Below are positions 1 through 12,299 of a stretch of DNA of 64,000 nucleotides, one piece after another. The stretch comes from Sphagnum magellanicum (lineage: Eukaryota > Streptophyta > Sphagnopsida > Sphagnales > Sphagnaceae), in assembly GCA_021904315.1 (NCBI GenBank), contig CM038911.1, positions 5,491,390 to 5,555,389 of the forward strand, read 5' to 3'. Each line of letters opens with the position of its first letter. Position 1 is the stretch's first letter. Made by a program: the position numbers and the translations under genes. Below the pieces are notes generated by a model, which was not told the DNA's origin, did not search any database, and saw nothing but the letters and a program-made list of their open reading frames with translations.

Positions 1-64
1 TCAAGATACCAAACTTTGGAATACACACACAGCAGCATATATCATCAGCAGAGGATGTAAGTTT

Positions 65-290
65 GAAGCTTGTGCAATCAATCCTTCCAAAAACCTCCTC
101 CTGAGGTAAGCAGGATGCATGATGAAGCTTGTACAAGTTCTTCCAAAATCTGCCTCAGGTGAGCAGCAACAACAAAGCTTTGTTGTAAAAGTCCTTCCAG
201 AACCTATCTGCCTCAGCTGAGCAACAGCAACGGAGGAAGCTTGTACAAGCGTTTCCGAAAACCTCCTCACCATTTCCAATTCAGCAGCCA
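65..290. repeat. Diverged minisatellite, about four copies of a 51-61 bp unit
   Basis: The core GAAGCTTGTRCAA followed by a CCTTCCAAAAACCTCCTC-like block recurs at about 65, 124, 175 and 236. Spacings are 59, 51 and 61 bp. Copies differ by substitutions and small indels, so the array is old. Confidence 0.6.
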
Positions 291-705
291 GAAAAAGGAT
301 AAGCTTCAACAACAATGTCCTCTACGCTCGAACATGTCCTTCATATTGCACTTCTTCAACAACAACAACGTTCTCCATGTTCAGAAGAAGAAGAGCAATA
401 GCAACAAAAGATAGATGTTCAGGTAGGAAGGACAACAACAGCAGTTGCAGCAGGCAATCCGTCATACATACGATGATGTTCCTCGAGCAATGCTTTGTTA
501 TAGGTGTACCAGAAAAAAGCATTGCTGTTACATCGTCGTAAGTCAATCGCTCATTTCCGCGGCCTCCGTTGCCTCCACCCTCCATCCATCTCCAGACTTT
601 GCCAAATCCTACACCCAAATGGAAGTGGAGAGCGTTCACAAAAGGCACAAAAACTTGGAAACAAAAGAAGAAGAGAATGGCACCGCAGAACTACGACGAT
701 GTCTT

Positions 706-765
706 GCAAGAGAGAAAGAACGAAAGCCTTCGTCTTGCATGAGGCAAGAGAGAAAGAACGAAAGC
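706..765. repeat. 22-bp direct repeat, two perfect copies
   Basis: The same 22 bases, beginning GCAAGAGAGAAAGAACG, occur at 706-727 and 744-765, starting 38 bp apart. It is probably a local tandem duplication in purine-rich leader DNA. Confidence 0.7.
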
Positions 766-1089
766 TTGTCGTCGTTCGCCGCCTCTTTGTTCACATAGTG
801 GAGGGCAGCAAAAGCTCCGCGCACGTCAACAACACACTAGATTCGTCGCATCGTTCTCAAGGACTCGGAATTCCCGCGAGCTTCCCGTCATAGTTTGGTG
901 GATGATCAGGGTAGTACCTCGCGCGAATTGTGTTTTTCCGCCTGATTGTGAATGCGCAGATCAGTTTCGATGAGCGGACGGCCATTCTGATTCCTAAAAC
1001 TCGTGTCGGATTCTCCCTCCTGTCCGTCTTTCTTGCGCTGCTGATGATCCGAGCAAACATCCTTTTGCGCAATTGCTGAAAAATCTGAA

Positions 1090-1109
1090 GAGAGAGAGAG
1101 AGAGAGAGA
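1090..1109 (+). promoter_or_regulatory. GA dinucleotide tract in the 5' leader
   Basis: About ten GA repeats run directly into the ATG of the TFIIIC subunit gene. GA/CT tracts are common in plant 5' leaders and can bind BBR/BPC GAGA-factors. A regulatory role here is inferred. A matching tract lies upstream of the NSF-like gene on the other strand. Confidence 0.4.
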
Positions 1110-4100
1110 TGGGCGTCATTGAAGGTGGTACAGTGGCAGGAATAGTACCAGACGAGCGCTTCTTTGCTGTGAACTATCCAGCCTACCCTTCTTCACTTGC
1201 AAGGGCCACGCACACGCTTGGTGGAGAAGAAACCATTGCCAAGGTGAAGAAAGCACTCACCTTTCTCCTCTCAATTTGCCTCCCGGTTTATTTGCCTGCC
1301 TTCAAATCTCCCTGTTGAACCTGCTGCAACAGATCTCGATGTGCCGAGCTCACACCATCAGCGTACAACAATTCTATCGAGTCCTCAGGAGTTTGCATAC
1401 CTTCATCATCTGCATAATCTTTGTATCTGCAATAGAGGAATGAGAGATAGAGAGAGTTCACAGTTGTTGCATAGAAAGAAAATCTCTAGGACTCTCTGTG
1501 ACCTCAGCTGTGAGGCCATGGTGCAAACACACATCAGTGCTAGGGTTCATCCGGTGCAGTCAGGCTCTTTGGAGTGGTTTCTTTTGTAGTGGTAACAGGG
1601 TACACAATTGCAAGCTTTGAAGCTTAAGAATTCTACTATGCAATTTGGCAGCAGGCGCGGTCTTGTGATGGTACTTACTTGGAGCTAAAGTTTCGTCCTG
1701 AAGATCCATATGCGCATGCAGCATTTGGTGAGGTTCATCAAACTTCTGATCTTTTGTTGCGGATAAAGCGGCGGTGCAGCAGGAGATCATCTGGAACAAG
1801 GAGTAGTACCACTACCAATTCAGCAGCAGCAATGGCATCTGCTGGACTCTGCACCATTGCAAGCTCTTCACCAGATGATGCCTCGAGAAGGGATTCAGCA
1901 GAGAGGAATAATGGTGCCGCTGATTATGAAGTTCATGCGGACATTGTTGCACGGATCGAGAACACGTATAACTTTGATGGTAAAAGGCAGCCACCACCGT
2001 ATCCCTCTCTACCCCTCCCTCTCCATTTCCCCTCTTTGAGGCTTTCTGAAAGTGGGAGATCAAGATATATCTTCTTTTCTTGGTTGAGCAGGTTTCTCAT
2101 GGTCTTCTGTCTATTGGGGGGTGTTGTTGAAGGAATGGCGGATTACCAATATGTCCTGGCCGTGCATGCAGATGCTGCTAAACGCAGCCACAAACGAAAG
2201 CGTGATGAGCAGCGATTTGGTTTGTTTCCTTCAACAACCTCCACACATGCATATTACATAAGAGTGTCAGCTGTAATGCAGTAATGAAGAAGTAATGGCA
2301 ATATTCATTCTTTTGGTGGGTGATTGATTGCAGGAGTAACTCAGACTTAGGCTCCTCAGAATTCTGGTTTCATTCAGCATCAATCTATCTATTCTAATCC
2401 ATGATTCCACAGGGGTACTGGGTTTAGATTCTACATAGAGAGATTAGTTCATGGAGGACATGTCCAGTCAAGTTTATGAGAAGAGCTGCAATGGGATTCT
2501 GTTTCCATTAGATGTGGAGATTTTTCTGTTTTGCAGAAAAGGGAGGTCTCATGGACATGGAGCAGGAGGAACTCATGATGCTTGTGCCACCTCTCTTCTC
2601 CTTGAAAGACATACCTGAGGAGACTGTGTATGTTTTCAAACTTTTCGCCTCCATTTTCAACTCATGCAAAGCAATCATCAGGATGGAGTTAGCTGGCAGT
2701 TAGCAGATGATTTGGAATCACAGGCTAGGTAGTTCTCTCAGGAAACTCACAGGGAACTCTTACATGGTTTCAGCTTTTACATTTTGTAGGTTGCGGCCTT
2801 CAGATTTCACCAACAAGAAGACAAAGAAGCAGACTGTGGATGGTTCCTTGCAGATGGTTTGGCTTCAGTTGAATTTGGTTTCATAATGTTTGCATTTTCA
2901 ATGACCAGATGAAAACCACCATGAATCTGTCTGACAATTAGAAGAGTTGTTTCTTCAAGCTGTGCTTCAAGTGCACCTGAGGATCATGCTTTGGATCCAT
3001 GATCCTGTTGCAATTTCTTCTTTTTTTTGTCTCAAAGTTTGTTTTGATATTGGATGCTCAGTTCAGTAATGCACTTGTTTCTAAGCTTCTATGACTCTCT
3101 ACTGAATATTTCATATGGTTTGTAACTCTTCCTGCAGGGAAACACAGCTCCTTGTTTTGGTCTAGACTTCAAGATCAAAGATATCCAAACAAAGTTGTTG
3201 AGTGCCATGTTGCTCAGAGTGCAGACTTTCTTTCCTGTCCACTTTCTATCATCTGGGTTTAGGGTTTTAAGCTTGTTTCATGCATGGGCCTTATCATTTA
3301 TCAGACTTGGACAACAGTTTCTTGTCAGCATCCTTTGTTCAACGCAATCATTTGATTCCATGTCATGGAGCATTCACTGACCTGTCACTATCCTGGCCTG
3401 ATTGCTCAGTCTATGTTGAGATGACAAGAATGTGACTTTGTCTATTCAAAAGCCACAGAAGCTATTTTTTTCATTTTGTCCATGTTGCCTCCATATTCTG
3501 CAATGTGGTCTTAATTCCTTTGATACAAGTCCCAGCACCCACACAGTGGGAGGAGAAGCTTGTGCAAGGCTCTGTAGAGTATCAACTCACAGCGGTAGTT
3601 GCCCACTATTTTGACAAGCAGCCAATCTGGGCCAGGGCCTCCCTCACTGACTGCTTGGCTGATCAGGGTCTCACCCTCACTACATTCCAGATCAAAAGGT
3701 CCATCTTCACTTTGTACATCTGAATATGTAAACATATCTCAGCTATCTCTTTAGTACAAGTATTCTACAGGGTGCTTTCTGTGTGTGACACAGTTGATTT
3801 GGCTAAACCTGAGGTCTTGTTGTGATGGTGCAGGTTGCTCTTTAGAACAGCATTCTACTTTGGCTATGGGCCTTTTCGTACACTGTGGATCAAGAATGGC
3901 TATGATCCTCGTAAAGATCCAGAATCTAGAATGTATGTTACAACCAGTCCTGGATGTTCTGAATTTGTTGGCTGGACATGCTTTCCTCATGAGCTGTCTC
4001 TTGTTATGTCAAGCATGTTTCCAATAGAAGATGTTTCCATAACTGAATTGGAGGAAGCATTTTCCTCATGTGTAAGACCCCATTTCTTCATGTTCACAGC

Positions 4101-7100
4101 ACTGCCATTGTTTGAGGGAGTTGCAGGTATCAAATGATGGACTTTCGGATACCCCGTGCTGTGAGGGAAAATGGCCATGCACCTGAAAGGCCACAAAAGT
4201 ATGTCTCTGCAAGTTTTTGGACACGCATTTTGTTTTGAGAAGATTTTGTAGTCCAAGAGCTGTTTTTCCTCACTTTCTTTTTGTCCCAAGATTCTCAATG
4301 CCTTATTTATTAGATTCCTTTTGGGGCTTACAAGATCCCTTAGTTCAGCTGCATCTGATGTGATTGATGTGTGATCCATCTGGGTTGGTTCTTTTAGTCG
4401 TGTGGTCCTGTCTGTTACCACATTATCTGTGCTAATATCAATAGCAGGAGATCCTTATATTCTCTATCGGGACCTGGCATATTGCAGAGATCCTGAATGG
4501 AGGGACATATGCTCATTCAGAGTAGCCCCTCAAAAGAAATTTTCACATCTGCAGCTTAATGACCTACAAGATGACTTCATTCAGGAACAGATACGGAAAC
4601 CAGCTGAGCGGTCCTCTTGTAGTGTAAGTCTTTGTTTTAAAACCCTCCCTCAAGTGAGCTTTCCACGGAGTCTTGGCAAGATGCCAAGACCCAATTGAGG
4701 AAAAAGAAGCCAGACTGAGTGCAGCCATTTTTGACAACCCAAGAAGTTTAACTCCAGTGACAATTCTTGAAGTTGGATTGTCTCATGAAGGCAGCCAAAG
4801 GTCAGCTAAAGCTTATTTTGCTGATGTTTACTGAAGGACTCTATTTCAAAAATTCAGAATGTTCCAATCAGGGATCTGAAGCATGCAAGAAATGTTGGAC
4901 CTGTAACTTTGCTCCAGGAATACACAGGGTGGTTCCGACGTGCTACACTGGAACGGATCCGGCAGCATATTCGGGTACGATTTCTGGCTCTAATCCCAGG
5001 TGAGGTGGCACGCGAGCTTGAGCTTGTGGAAGCTAGGAGCTTGCAGCGCTTCAAGTCTGGAAAGGGAGTTTCTGCCTCCGCTGGCATGGAAAATCTACAG
5101 GATGAGGAGAATACGACATGTCTTGTGCCTGGTGGTGATTCAGAACTGGCAGCTACTTCAGAAAGCAATGCACAACTAGGTGGGCTTGTTCAAAACCAGT
5201 TGTTTTGTATTTCATTGCAAATTGTTTTGGTTTTGAGGAGCAACTGTAATCATTCTTTAGGCCTCTCCATGCCCTAGGCTTAGATTCTTGCATGTACAGG
5301 GATATGTGAAAATGAAATGAAGCTTACCCTCAAAGGCTTGAATGAGGATACTACTGACTTTTGTTATTAGTGATGCCTCTAGTCCTAGAAGTTTCCATGA
5401 CTGAGCCTTCTTTCACTTCTGGAAATGTGACAGGCACTCAGGGCAGATGTGCATATCTTTTTTGCCCCAAGTTTTAAGCAGATAGTCATATATACTCTTC
5501 TAAACTTACTGTCAGGACCTGATTGAGTTGGTGGGCTGCTAGTAACTTCCATGCATGATAAAGATGATGGTCTGATACTTTGAGTGACACTCTCAAGGTT
5601 ATGACACACTCATTCTTATGTGTTTGTTAAATGATTGGAACTGATACAATGCAGCAGTATGTTGATGTCATACACATTTGATTTTGACACATGAGGAGGG
5701 ATATATTCATTCATGTTTAGCTTGAGTGTGATTGTGATAATTGGTTTACATGGTTAACTGGACTCTTGATGCAGGAGAGTTTCAATTCAACCCAGTTGAA
5801 CATCCATTTTCAGCAATGCCATCACCAAAAGGACTGGCACAGGGTGATGGGGATAGTAGGACAGTCAAAGAATATGAATTGCCTGGAGAAGACGATGAAG
5901 AAGATGCTGAAGTGGAGCTTGGCAAAGGGGGAGAAGATGAGGAAGACGAGGAAGATGAGGAAGATGTGGAGGATGATGAGGTGCTCATCAGTTTCTTGTT
6001 TGCCCATCTTGCCTCTATTTTGTTGGATCCAAGACCTTGAAATTTTGAGTTGAAAGTGAAGAGCCTAGGTCAGATGATGTGGGAGCAAAGCCAGATTTTG
6101 TAGTGCATCTTCCATAACCTGTTGGTATTGTCACAAATTGTAACTGTTTTGATCAATGCCCGCTTTTAATCAAGTGTTGAGACAGATTCTAAATGGTGTA
6201 GTCAAGTTTCTGTTGTTGTCGGCCCATAAGCCAAGCAGGGTTTCAAACTGCATCAGGCCCAATGTGGTTTTTGGTCATTCTTCAGGTCTGAGAAACCACT
6301 GGGTAGACTGCATAAGAGACTTCTTCTGAAGGAACAGTGATATTGGAATAGCTAGAGACTGACAGTTCCAGTTGTGTTGTTAACCATGCTGGAGGAACTT
6401 CTTGTGGAGCAGTAGGCAGTAAGCAGAAGATATAATATAGCTTCCATTTGTCACCTTGCTGCTTGTTTGTCACAGGAAGAAGAAGATGATGAGGAAGATG
6501 AGGAGGAGGAAGAGGATGATGAAATTGATTTGCAACAAGAACCCAGGGTATGGCACTAAATAATGTTAGCATTATTTCTTGTTTTCCAACAAAGCAACAA
6601 ACAGGATGAAGTGGAACAATCTAGAGTTGTGGTTTTGCTTCAGAAGATCTGAAATATGCTTAACCTTATTTATCGGGTCATATTTCAATTCTTTCCAGGT
6701 TTGACTTAAATTATAAGCATTGAGATATTCTTGGTACTTATGAAGATATGCGCTTCAGGATTGAGTCTTTCAGTGTCTTGATATTGTGATTTTTAACAGT
6801 TATCCAGGCAGTTTGTTTTTGAAATAAGTTAAGTACTTGATGTTTGTTTGTCTCTCTAAACCTTTGGGAGTGTTTGGTGCACTGCAGGAGGGATCAGGAA
6901 ATGCAGGAGTGTGTATCCTTTTCATCTCTTTTACATCTATTCTAGCCCATTTTTGGTACTCATTGCAAATAATTATTTTTTTGCATCCTTTTTCTACCAC
7001 AATGTGTACCTTGACTGGGAATTCAGTTGGGGATTCAACTGATAAAATACCAGATGGTTTCCTCCAAGAGCTTCTACAAAGATTTCCTTTTGCAGGGAGT

Positions 7101-7199
7101 AGTAGCCCAACACCTGCAAATGGTCAGGTGACAACAGAAGATGTCAGAAGTGAAGATGAATATGCAATCTATGAGCAAGATGATGAAGATGATGATTAA
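1109..7199 (+). CDS. GTF3C5: General transcription factor IIIC subunit 5 (GTF3C5 / tau95-like)
   Basis: This is the TFIIIC subunit that helps recognise the internal A box of tRNA and other Pol III genes, so it acts in the nucleus. My exon model: 1109-1243, 1655-1979, 2133-2219, 2537-2627, 2790-2877, 3138-3201, 3536-3698, 3834-3932, 4127-4198, 4488-4623, 4858-5179, 5775-5980, 6476-6547, 6888-6912, 7027-7199. All phases agree, giving 2,058 nt and 685 codons. Family signatures in order: VNYPAYPSSLARATHTLGG at the N terminus, LELKFRPEDPYAHAAFGEV, MADYQYVLAVHADAA, EKGGLMDMEQEELMMLVPP, then LLFRTAFYFGYGPFRTLW with NGYDPRKDPESRMYQ, and a very acidic Glu/Asp tail from about residue 560 ending EDDD. 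The start is the first Met, just after a GA tract. The 3,201 donor (GTGCCA) is weak. A possible cassette exon at about 4,690-4,770 is noted separately. It is somewhat longer than I expect for plant homologues, mainly through a low-complexity insert in exon 2. Identification is firm; individual junctions are less so. Confidence 0.9.
4690..4770 (+). other. Possible cassette exon in a TFIIIC gene intron
   Basis: Between exons 10 and 11 there is an open stretch with coding-like composition (EEKEARLSAAIFDNPRSL, then TPVTILE). It joins exon 11 in phase if a GTTGGA donor at about 4,771 is used. It would require exon 10 to end at an earlier donor (GTCCTC). The text TPVTILE resembles GPVTLLQE in exon 11, so a duplicated exon piece is another option. 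No transcript evidence is available. Confidence 0.3.
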
Positions 7200-8529
7200 G
7201 ATCATCATGTCACCTTGAGACCCATTTTTGCTCTCAACTCCTTGATGTCAAATGAAAGCTGGCACAATTGAGATGTTCTTCCCTTATGCTATAGGTACTA
7301 TTACTACTACCTCCTCTTCATGTGGGATCATGGGCTGTGTATATTTGCAACACCAGGCAGGCTTCTTGTTTGATACTCAATACCATTAAATTTTTCATAA
7401 ATCTAAGGAGGAACAAATGTTTGTCAAAATTCCTTGACTCAAAGCAAAACCTAAAATTGAATTAAATAGATTTCTAATTCAAATACCCCAACATGCAAAT
7501 TAATCATTCAACATAACTTGCTATGATTATAAGGATTTTCAAATGGCAATACATAAATATATTTACAATTGTTTGTAATTGTTGCTTGTTTGATTGTGAT
7601 TTCAAAAATATTCTCAAAAAAGGATGTTCTCTAGAGAATTTAGCAAATTGTTTTTTTAAACAGGGAGTTTATGATATAGTATTCCCTTCCAGTTTTTGAA
7701 GTCGAAATTTTTGCCAAAAATTTGCCACATAAAACAAAATCATAATAAACAGCTGAACTTTTGCTTAAGTATAATTACATTGGTCATTGCTGATCAAACA
7801 TACATTGATCCAACTTCTGTCGTTTAGGAAAAGTTAAACGCATTATGGCTGACATTGACCCAACTTCCCTTGTTTAAGGAAGATCTAAACTCCTTGCAAA
7901 ATACATTGTAGAGAATCATTTTGCATCCATTAGTGCTACCAGATTTATGTTTCAAAATTTGTTGGAAAGAAGTACAAACAAGAAAATGTAATGTAGTGAG
8001 CCAAATTTAATGAGAAAATATTTTCACCAAATTATGGATGGTTTTATCCTGATTAAAAATCTGCCGGTTTCACTTCTGTATCTAGTATATGGAGATTGAG
8101 AGATAATGTTCCATTCCGTGCCTGATTTCTGTCAAAAATAATGAAATCTTTTTTGAGAATTAGATTAGGGAGAGCTTCTATAGAATTCAGGATGAAACAA
8201 TGATGCTAACTACACTCCAAACATTGCTCAACGAGGTTTTTAGTATCAAGTATCAACATGACTCATAAAGATTTGGGTTATTTAGTCTGTTAGATTGTCA
8301 TCCCATTGATTCAGTTTTGAGAATAGGAAAAGAAGTACTCAGCTGAATTCTCAGGGTCATGAAAAAACTGAAATCAATGTGGACAAAATTCTTAATCCAG
8401 TTTTTTCTAGCGAAGTTTTGGACATACATTGGTGAAGATCACAATAAGTTTAGCCCCCAAAAAGAAGTGCATGGACAAAAGATTTGGACGTGTGATTTCC
8501 TCTATGGCAAAGCTTTTTACTTGTAAGAA

Positions 8530-10440
8530 AGAAAATGCCACTGTTTTATCTCCCAATCTCTCTTTGCAAACTCTCCACATGATGCAAAAAGAATGAATGA
8601 AAATGCTAATGTTATCCCCCAAGCTTTCCTTGCAAACTCACATAATACAAAAAGTAAACAGAAATGTTTATCTCTGAAAAGCCTCCTGCAAACTCTCAAA
8701 CGTTTTATCTCCCAACAAACTCTCCACATTACACAAAAAGAAAATGTCAACAAAGTTATCCACAAATGAAAGAAACTTGACATTCGGAGTCATAGTTTTC
8801 CCATTAAGGTAGTTGAGCTCAGGATGATATCAAAACAAGACTGAAAAAAGTACACTAGCATTGAATAGGACATAAAACTCTTTTTCCCCCCCAACGATAA
8901 TAAAATGAGTTTCACCTTGAATTTTAAATTTGCCTTTATTGTTGTTGTCTATTATGTTATATAACTATTCAACAAACATTACAAATATTGTGCAAGAAAT
9001 GCGCAGATTCAACATTTGAAACCCATTTAGAACCTAGTGAAATTTGCTCACTTTGCAACATTTAAGGATGAAAAGAAGATTTCAAGGTTAAGAAAATATT
9101 CAATTTAATGTGTCAAGGATAAACTTAATGTCTCCCAATTCACTTTCCTTGCAAACTCACACATGATAAAAAAGACAAAGTGCACAAGCAAGTGCTAGAA
9201 CCTTGTTTTCAAATAGCTATTACACATCAAATTGGTAGTTGACTCAAGATTTTTAAAAAAATTAATTCAAACTACTAAATCTAGCAATCCCATTGGCCTT
9301 TTAGAAAAATCTTAAGACCTACACACAACCCTATTCTACTGAACATAGAAAAGAATGGTCCCTTTCTACCATTTGAATAACTCCTTTCGAATTCCAACAA
9401 ACTTATTAATCGTATTAACATTTAACTATTAGTTCATTCAAGATAAGTAAAAATAATAATTCAAACCACCAAATCAATCGAACAACTTCTTTGACCATAA
9501 AATCTCTTTTACACAACTACACACAACTTGCCTATTCAACACCTTCTATATATTACTTAGGCTCTACATTGCTACACACTATCAATGACAATCAACTATT
9601 CAATTGATGAAAAAATGAATTGATTTTGTGAAAATTAAGTTCCATTCGAATGAAAATATTAAACGACATTACATGCAAATTAAATTGAATTGAAATTCAA
9701 ATAATTCAATTTAGAGATAATTGAATTAAATTCAAATACATTGAGTTAGGATTTCAATTCAAATAAATTCAATTCAACAATTGGATTAAATTAAACTGAA
9801 TTCAAATTCAATTGAAGATAAATGGAATGCAAACTGATGAAGAAGGTATTAAAAATCTATTCATGAATATGTTGTTGAAAAAAAAATTAGGTCACATATT
9901 TCAAAAGACATCATTCCTTGATTATTTACTTGATAATGGAGTAAACAAATTTCAGCTTGCAACTATTCAAATGACAACTTCCAAAAAGAATGACTTATGA
10001 AATTGAAAGTTGTTTCACCCAAATTAACTTTGATGAATCATTGTTATTAGAATTGGGTAATACAATACTACTATAACCCTTGTTTGAAAGATCTACATAT
10101 AGATAGGGTTTTAAAATGTCAAATTTTTTGTCCCTCAATTAATTCTCCTTCATTAAACTCTCAACGTGAAACACCCCAAAAAAAAATGTTAATTATGCTT
10201 GTTGTCTCCCAATTAACTCTTCTTGCATTAAAAACTCTTCACATATGAAATCAAAAAAAATGCCAATATTGTTACATCCCAATCAATGTTTTTATTTTCA
10301 ACAAATCATTAAACCCATTTTAGCAAATTAGTTGAATTTACACTAGAAAATTTTTTTTAATTCAAAATTTTCCCAAAAAAAATACTAATCCTAATTCCCA
10401 AACTCTCCACATGATACAAATAATCACAACGTAGTTGTTA
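8530..10440. repeat. Dispersed degenerate repeat, at least six copies
   Basis: A shared pattern recurs at about 8,530, 8,605, 8,700, 9,130, 10,200 and 10,390. It reads roughly CTCCCAA, then a CTT-GCAAACTC block, then CACATGATACAAAAA, then AAATG. The first three copies are spaced about 70-90 bp; later ones are scattered. It could be the remnant of a tandem satellite broken by later insertions. Confidence 0.5.
9600..9830. repeat. AATTCAA/TTGAATT-rich low-complexity stretch
   Basis: Short mirror and inverted words built from AATTCAA, TTGAATT and ATTCAAAT recur many times. They give many overlapping small palindromes. No coding potential. Confidence 0.6.
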
Positions 10441-12039
10441 GAAATCATGAATTATGTGACTTGGAGAAAATTGATAAATTAGTAAAAACTTAATTAAACA
10501 ATACAAAATTAGGAAATGGTGTACATTGAAATGAAAGAGGACTTGAGAAATAATAATTTCTTTCCAGGGTTTTCAGTAATAGGGAACCTAAATGATTTAG
10601 TAGTAACCATTAGTGCACCATCCAAAAAATCTCATTTGGGATTATTTTGGATGGAATGAAACCTTGTAACCAAAAGAAGAGTATAAAAAAAATCTCCTAG
10701 GCACATAAAACTCACAGTAGATATACAAATCTTATGAACCAATTCAACTTACATCCTTGAAATTGCCAACCTAACACTACTATAATCTCCTAGTACTATT
10801 ATCCTATCATAATAGAATTCAACATTTCGACATGAATCTCCAATTGGCACATACTTGGTAGTCTCTTCTAACTTATTATATTGGTAGTATTCAAATTGTT
10901 GCCATGAACAAATCCACACGTCATGAGTCCAAAATCTAATGAGGTATGGCTCGAGGTCAGGACCCTCAATGTTCAATCAGTCCATATGAGTTGCTAACCC
11001 TCTTTCTACAAATGCAATCATGTTGAATAACATTTTTGCCCAATTTTAGAAACATCATGATTTCTAGGTATGGACCAAAATTTGAGTGATGCATACCAAG
11101 TTGACTCACAATCACTTAGGCAAGACATATTTTTATGCAAAAATTGGTTTGGGATAGGTTTCTATTAACTTCCCACTTCTATTCCTCCTTACTCTCATTC
11201 TACCCAACCCAAAGACAACCCACTGAGGTTTTTGGCACTCACTCAGATGTCCACCTTACTAATCGGATTAAAAAGAAGTTCAACCAAGGTCCCCATGCAT
11301 GCATATCCTTCTACATGCTCCTATCTTTATAGATAGGACTTCCTTATATTCGTCATCAACCCTTAGCATCAACCCCTTATATAATTTAATACTAAAAAGA
11401 ACATAGAACCTGCCATGGTGTAGTCATTGGCATAACTGAAATTTAAAAAAACAACAACTACAAATTTCAACAAGCTCCACCTCTACTCTTCTCAAACAAA
11501 ATCAACAAAACCAACAGACCTACTTTGCATTGCCCTTGAATTATTCTTCTTATGTTGTCATGCAATGTCCTATTCTCCACACCTCCATTGAATGTTGCAA
11601 CTTCTTTAGCTACCCATTGTTTGTTGTTGATTTGTTCCACATAATACACAAACAAACAAAGTTTCCTACCCAGGGTCACAAGTCTCCTTGAAGCAGTCAT
11701 TGTAGCCACTAACAAATAGTGAGAGAATAAAATTTGTCATTTACATGAAGAAAGTTGACAGCCACTCAAAACAAAAACCAAAACCCTAAAAACTTATTGT
11801 GTTCACATGAGAGAAATATCCAATTGACTTCTTATCCGGTCACAACCCAACCCCATGACCTTATCCCTTGGGGCGAATTTTTGTTTTTTTCCCATGCCCC
11901 CCTACCCGAACAATCAGTCCTAAACCCCTTTGCTCCTACCCATCCCTTCCTTCCTACCTAGCCAACCTTTTTACTCTTACCTATCTTTACTTTCTCCCTC
12001 TCCAACTTCTTTTGATTTTTCTGGTTCTTTTTTTTTTTT

Positions 12040-12260
12040 TTTCTTGAGAGTTTGTTTTCTTGCTTTCTTTCTTTCTTCTTGAGAGCTTGTTTTCTTGTTT
12101 TTTTTTTGCCCTTTTGGGAGAGCTTGTTTTCTAGCTCTTTCTTTTTTTCTTTTTTGAAAGCTTGTTTTCTTGCTTCTTCTTTTTTTGTTTCCTTCTTGAA
12201 AGTTTGTTTTCTTGTGTTTTTTTCTTCGTCTTGAAAGCTTGTTTTCTTGCTCTTCTTTTT
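12040..12260. repeat. T-rich minisatellite, six copies, period 35-41 bp
   Basis: The core GARAGYTTGTTTTCTTG recurs at about 12,045, 12,080, 12,117, 12,157, 12,198 and 12,234, each followed by a CTTTTT-rich spacer. On the minus strand it yields a long lysine-rich open frame. Because the period is not a fixed multiple of three, that frame looks incidental. Confidence 0.7.
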
Positions 12261-12299
12261 GCTTTTCGTTTTTTTGCGTTTTTTCACCTTTTTGTTTTT

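Larger units (their letters stand above)
1..1108. other. Upstream region of the TFIIIC gene, repeat-rich, no gene recognised
   Basis: No protein family is recognisable on either strand. The stretch holds a diverged minisatellite (65-290), a 22-bp direct repeat whose copies at 706-727 and 744-765 start 38 bp apart, and a short hairpin with 10-bp arms (487-496 and 516-525). It ends in a GA tract that touches the start codon of the downstream gene. Several open frames cross it on both strands, but they follow the repeats and have biased composition, so I do not call them genes. It probably contains the promoter and 5' leader of the gene starting at 1,109. Confidence 0.5.
7200..11990. other. AT-rich intergenic DNA with decayed repeats
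   Basis: This holds the 3' flank of the TFIIIC gene, then AT-rich DNA. Two repeat patterns stand out: a degenerate family at 8,530-10,440 and an AATTCAA-rich stretch at 9,600-9,830, both listed separately. Open frames are all under about 90 codons and match no family I know. No tRNA or other RNA gene was recognised. Confidence 0.5.

Noticed and set aside
1-648. Two minus-strand open frames of about 100 codons at the window edge
   Set aside because: The first follows the minisatellite. The second has biased composition, and neither matches a protein family.
3138-3215. Apparent one-base frameshift in TFIIIC exon 6
   Set aside because: Ending the exon at 3,201 and joining to 3,536 keeps frame and gives family-like text, so no lesion needs to be assumed.
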